Shown here one piece after another: positions 6,310 through 7,206 of a DNA stretch of 7,206 nucleotides (the first letter of the stretch is position 1; the number at the start of each line of letters is the position of its first letter). The stretch is from positions 1-7,206 of the forward strand of contig JADFCT010000196.1 in NCBI GenBank assembly GCA_017161665.1, in the 5' to 3' direction. The position numbers were made by a program, and so were the translations under genes. Source of the DNA: Candidatus Sumerlaeota bacterium (GTDB taxonomy: Bacteria; Sumerlaeota; Sumerlaeia; JADFCT01). A model generated the notes under the pieces. That model did not search any database. It had not been told where the DNA came from and saw only the letters and a program-made list of their open reading frames with translations.

Positions 6310-7206
6310 TCAAAGGGTCGCGTGTTCGGTACGATGGATGATTTCTTCCTGAAGTTCGGACGTCAGATCGACGAAGTAATCGCTGTAGCCGGCGACCCGA
6401 ACGATCAGCGTGCGATACGCTTCAGGCGTCGCCTGCGCCTTACGAAGGGTGTCCGCGGAAACGACGTTGAACTGGATGTGATGCCCATCCATGCGGAAGT
6501 AGGTTCGGACCAATTGGACCAACTTGTCCAAATCCGCCTCAGTCTTCAGAACCTGGGGGGTGAACTTCTGGTTCAACAGCGTGCCGCCGGTCAGGACGTG
6601 ATCAATTTTGGCGGCCGACAGAATAACGCCCGTTGGCCCTTTTCGATCCATGCCCTGAACAGGCGAGATGCCTTCCGACAAGGGGATGCCCGCCTTCCGT
6701 CCATCCGGCATGGCGCCCGTGACGCGGCCGAAATACACATGGACGGTCGTGGGGAGCATATTGATGCGATGCCGCCCCCCCTTGGCGTTGGGACGCCCGT
6801 CCACGAGACCGTGGTAGGCGTGAAAAATACGGCGCATCACCTCATCGGCCCGGTCGTCGTCATTCCCGTACTTGGGCGTGTCGTTCAGGAACCGATCGCG
6901 CCATTCATCAAACCCGTTGAAATCCGCCCGCAGGGCTTCCATCAGTTCCGCCATTGTCAAACGCTGTTCTTCGAACACATTCTGCTTAATGGAAGTCATC
7001 GCGTCGGTGACGGACCCAATGCCCACACCCTGGATATAGCTGGTGTTATAGCGGGCGCCGCCGTCGTTATAGTCGCGACCGTTGGCGATGCAGTCATCAA
7101 TGAGGAGCGACAGGAAAGGCTGAGGCATGTGCCGGGCGAAAATGCGATCAATGATATTGTTGCCGCGAATCTTGATGTTGACGAAAAATTCCAACTGTTT
7201 TTCAAA
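6310..7206 (-). CDS. Glycyl radical enzyme, pyruvate formate-lyase family, C-terminal part (5' end cut by window edge)
   Basis: The frame is open to the window edge and gives 298 residues. The TTG at 7194 is not a real start, because the family sequence begins before it (FEKQLEFFVNIKIRGN). The C-terminal glycyl radical motif is clear: LIVRVAGYSDYF, with the radical glycine encoded at 6390-6388 and 25 residues after it, as usual. Other family landmarks are DYNDGGARYN, NDTPKYGNDDDRAD, GAMPDGRKAGIPLSEGISP, LTGGTLLNQKF and HIQFNVVSADTL. The pattern fits the large group that includes glycerol, propanediol, choline and hydroxyproline enzymes and unassigned 'PFL2-like' members, rather than classical PflB. 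The catalytic cysteine and substrate-defining residues lie upstream, outside the window, so the reaction cannot be named. The enzyme needs a radical-SAM activating partner, not seen here, and is inactivated by oxygen, suggesting anaerobic growth. It is convergent with rsmE across 21 bases that hold no obvious terminator. Confidence 0.92.
   Translation of the reverse strand, partial: FEKQLEFFVNIKIRGNNIIDRIFARHMPQPFLSLLIDDCIANGRDYNDGGARYNTSYIQGVGIGSVTDAMTSIKQNVFEEQRLTMAELMEALRADFNGFDEWRDRFLNDTPKYGNDDDRADEVMRRIFHAYHGLVDGRPNAKGGRHRINMLPTTVHVYFGRVTGAMPDGRKAGIPLSEGISPVQGMDRKGPTGVILSAAKIDHVLTGGTLLNQKFTPQVLKTEADLDKLVQLVRTYFRMDGHHIQFNVVSADTLRKAQATPEAYRTLIVRVAGYSDYFVDLTSELQEEIIHRTEHATL

Noticed and set aside
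7192..7194. TTG as a start codon for a 294-residue glycyl radical protein
   Set aside because: The frame continues to the window edge and the sequence is mid-protein for the family, so the gene is cut by the window.

Overview
The window reads as an ordinary stretch of bacterial chromosome, moderately GC-rich and densely coded. It holds seven genes in four transcription blocks, and both edges cut through a gene. I see no tRNA, rRNA, CRISPR array, insertion sequence, integrase or other sign of a mobile element. The pseudopilin resembles single-copy 'prepilin-type cleavage/methylation domain' proteins that I associate from memory with the Planctomycetes-Verrucomicrobia-Lentisphaerae group and neighbouring phyla such as Sumerlaeota or Hydrogenedentota. 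Together with the glycyl radical enzyme, this hints at an anaerobic or facultative member of one of those groups. That placement is a weak inference, and 16S rRNA or marker genes would be needed to confirm it.

Left block (1-2531, minus strand, transcribed right to left): folP (dihydropteroate synthase), then cdaA (membrane diadenylate cyclase), then a YbbR-domain protein (cdaR) cut by the window edge. This is the widespread folP-cdaA-ybbR arrangement, usually followed by glmM, so glmM is expected just beyond base 1. The CdaA has an altered catalytic motif, RHM where RHR is usual.

Middle (2532-3571): a divergent intergenic region carries a near-consensus plus-strand promoter for a single type II secretion/type IV pilus-like pseudopilin gene. 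That gene is closed by a clear intrinsic terminator. A candidate promoter for the next gene follows in the remaining gap.

Right block (3572-6288, plus strand): a large polytopic GT-C glycosyltransferase (ArnT/PMT type) overlaps by ATGA with rsmE, the 16S rRNA m3U1498 methyltransferase, so the two are probably translationally coupled. A run of nine G lies inside the glycosyltransferase gene. A convergent gene (6310-7206, minus strand) follows after a 21-base gap. It encodes the C-terminal part of a glycyl radical enzyme of the pyruvate formate-lyase family and includes the radical-bearing glycine motif; its 5' part lies outside the window.

No strong case for an undescribed system emerges. The observations most worth checking are the CdaA motif change, the poly-G tract in the glycosyltransferase and the unidentified substrate of the glycyl radical enzyme.
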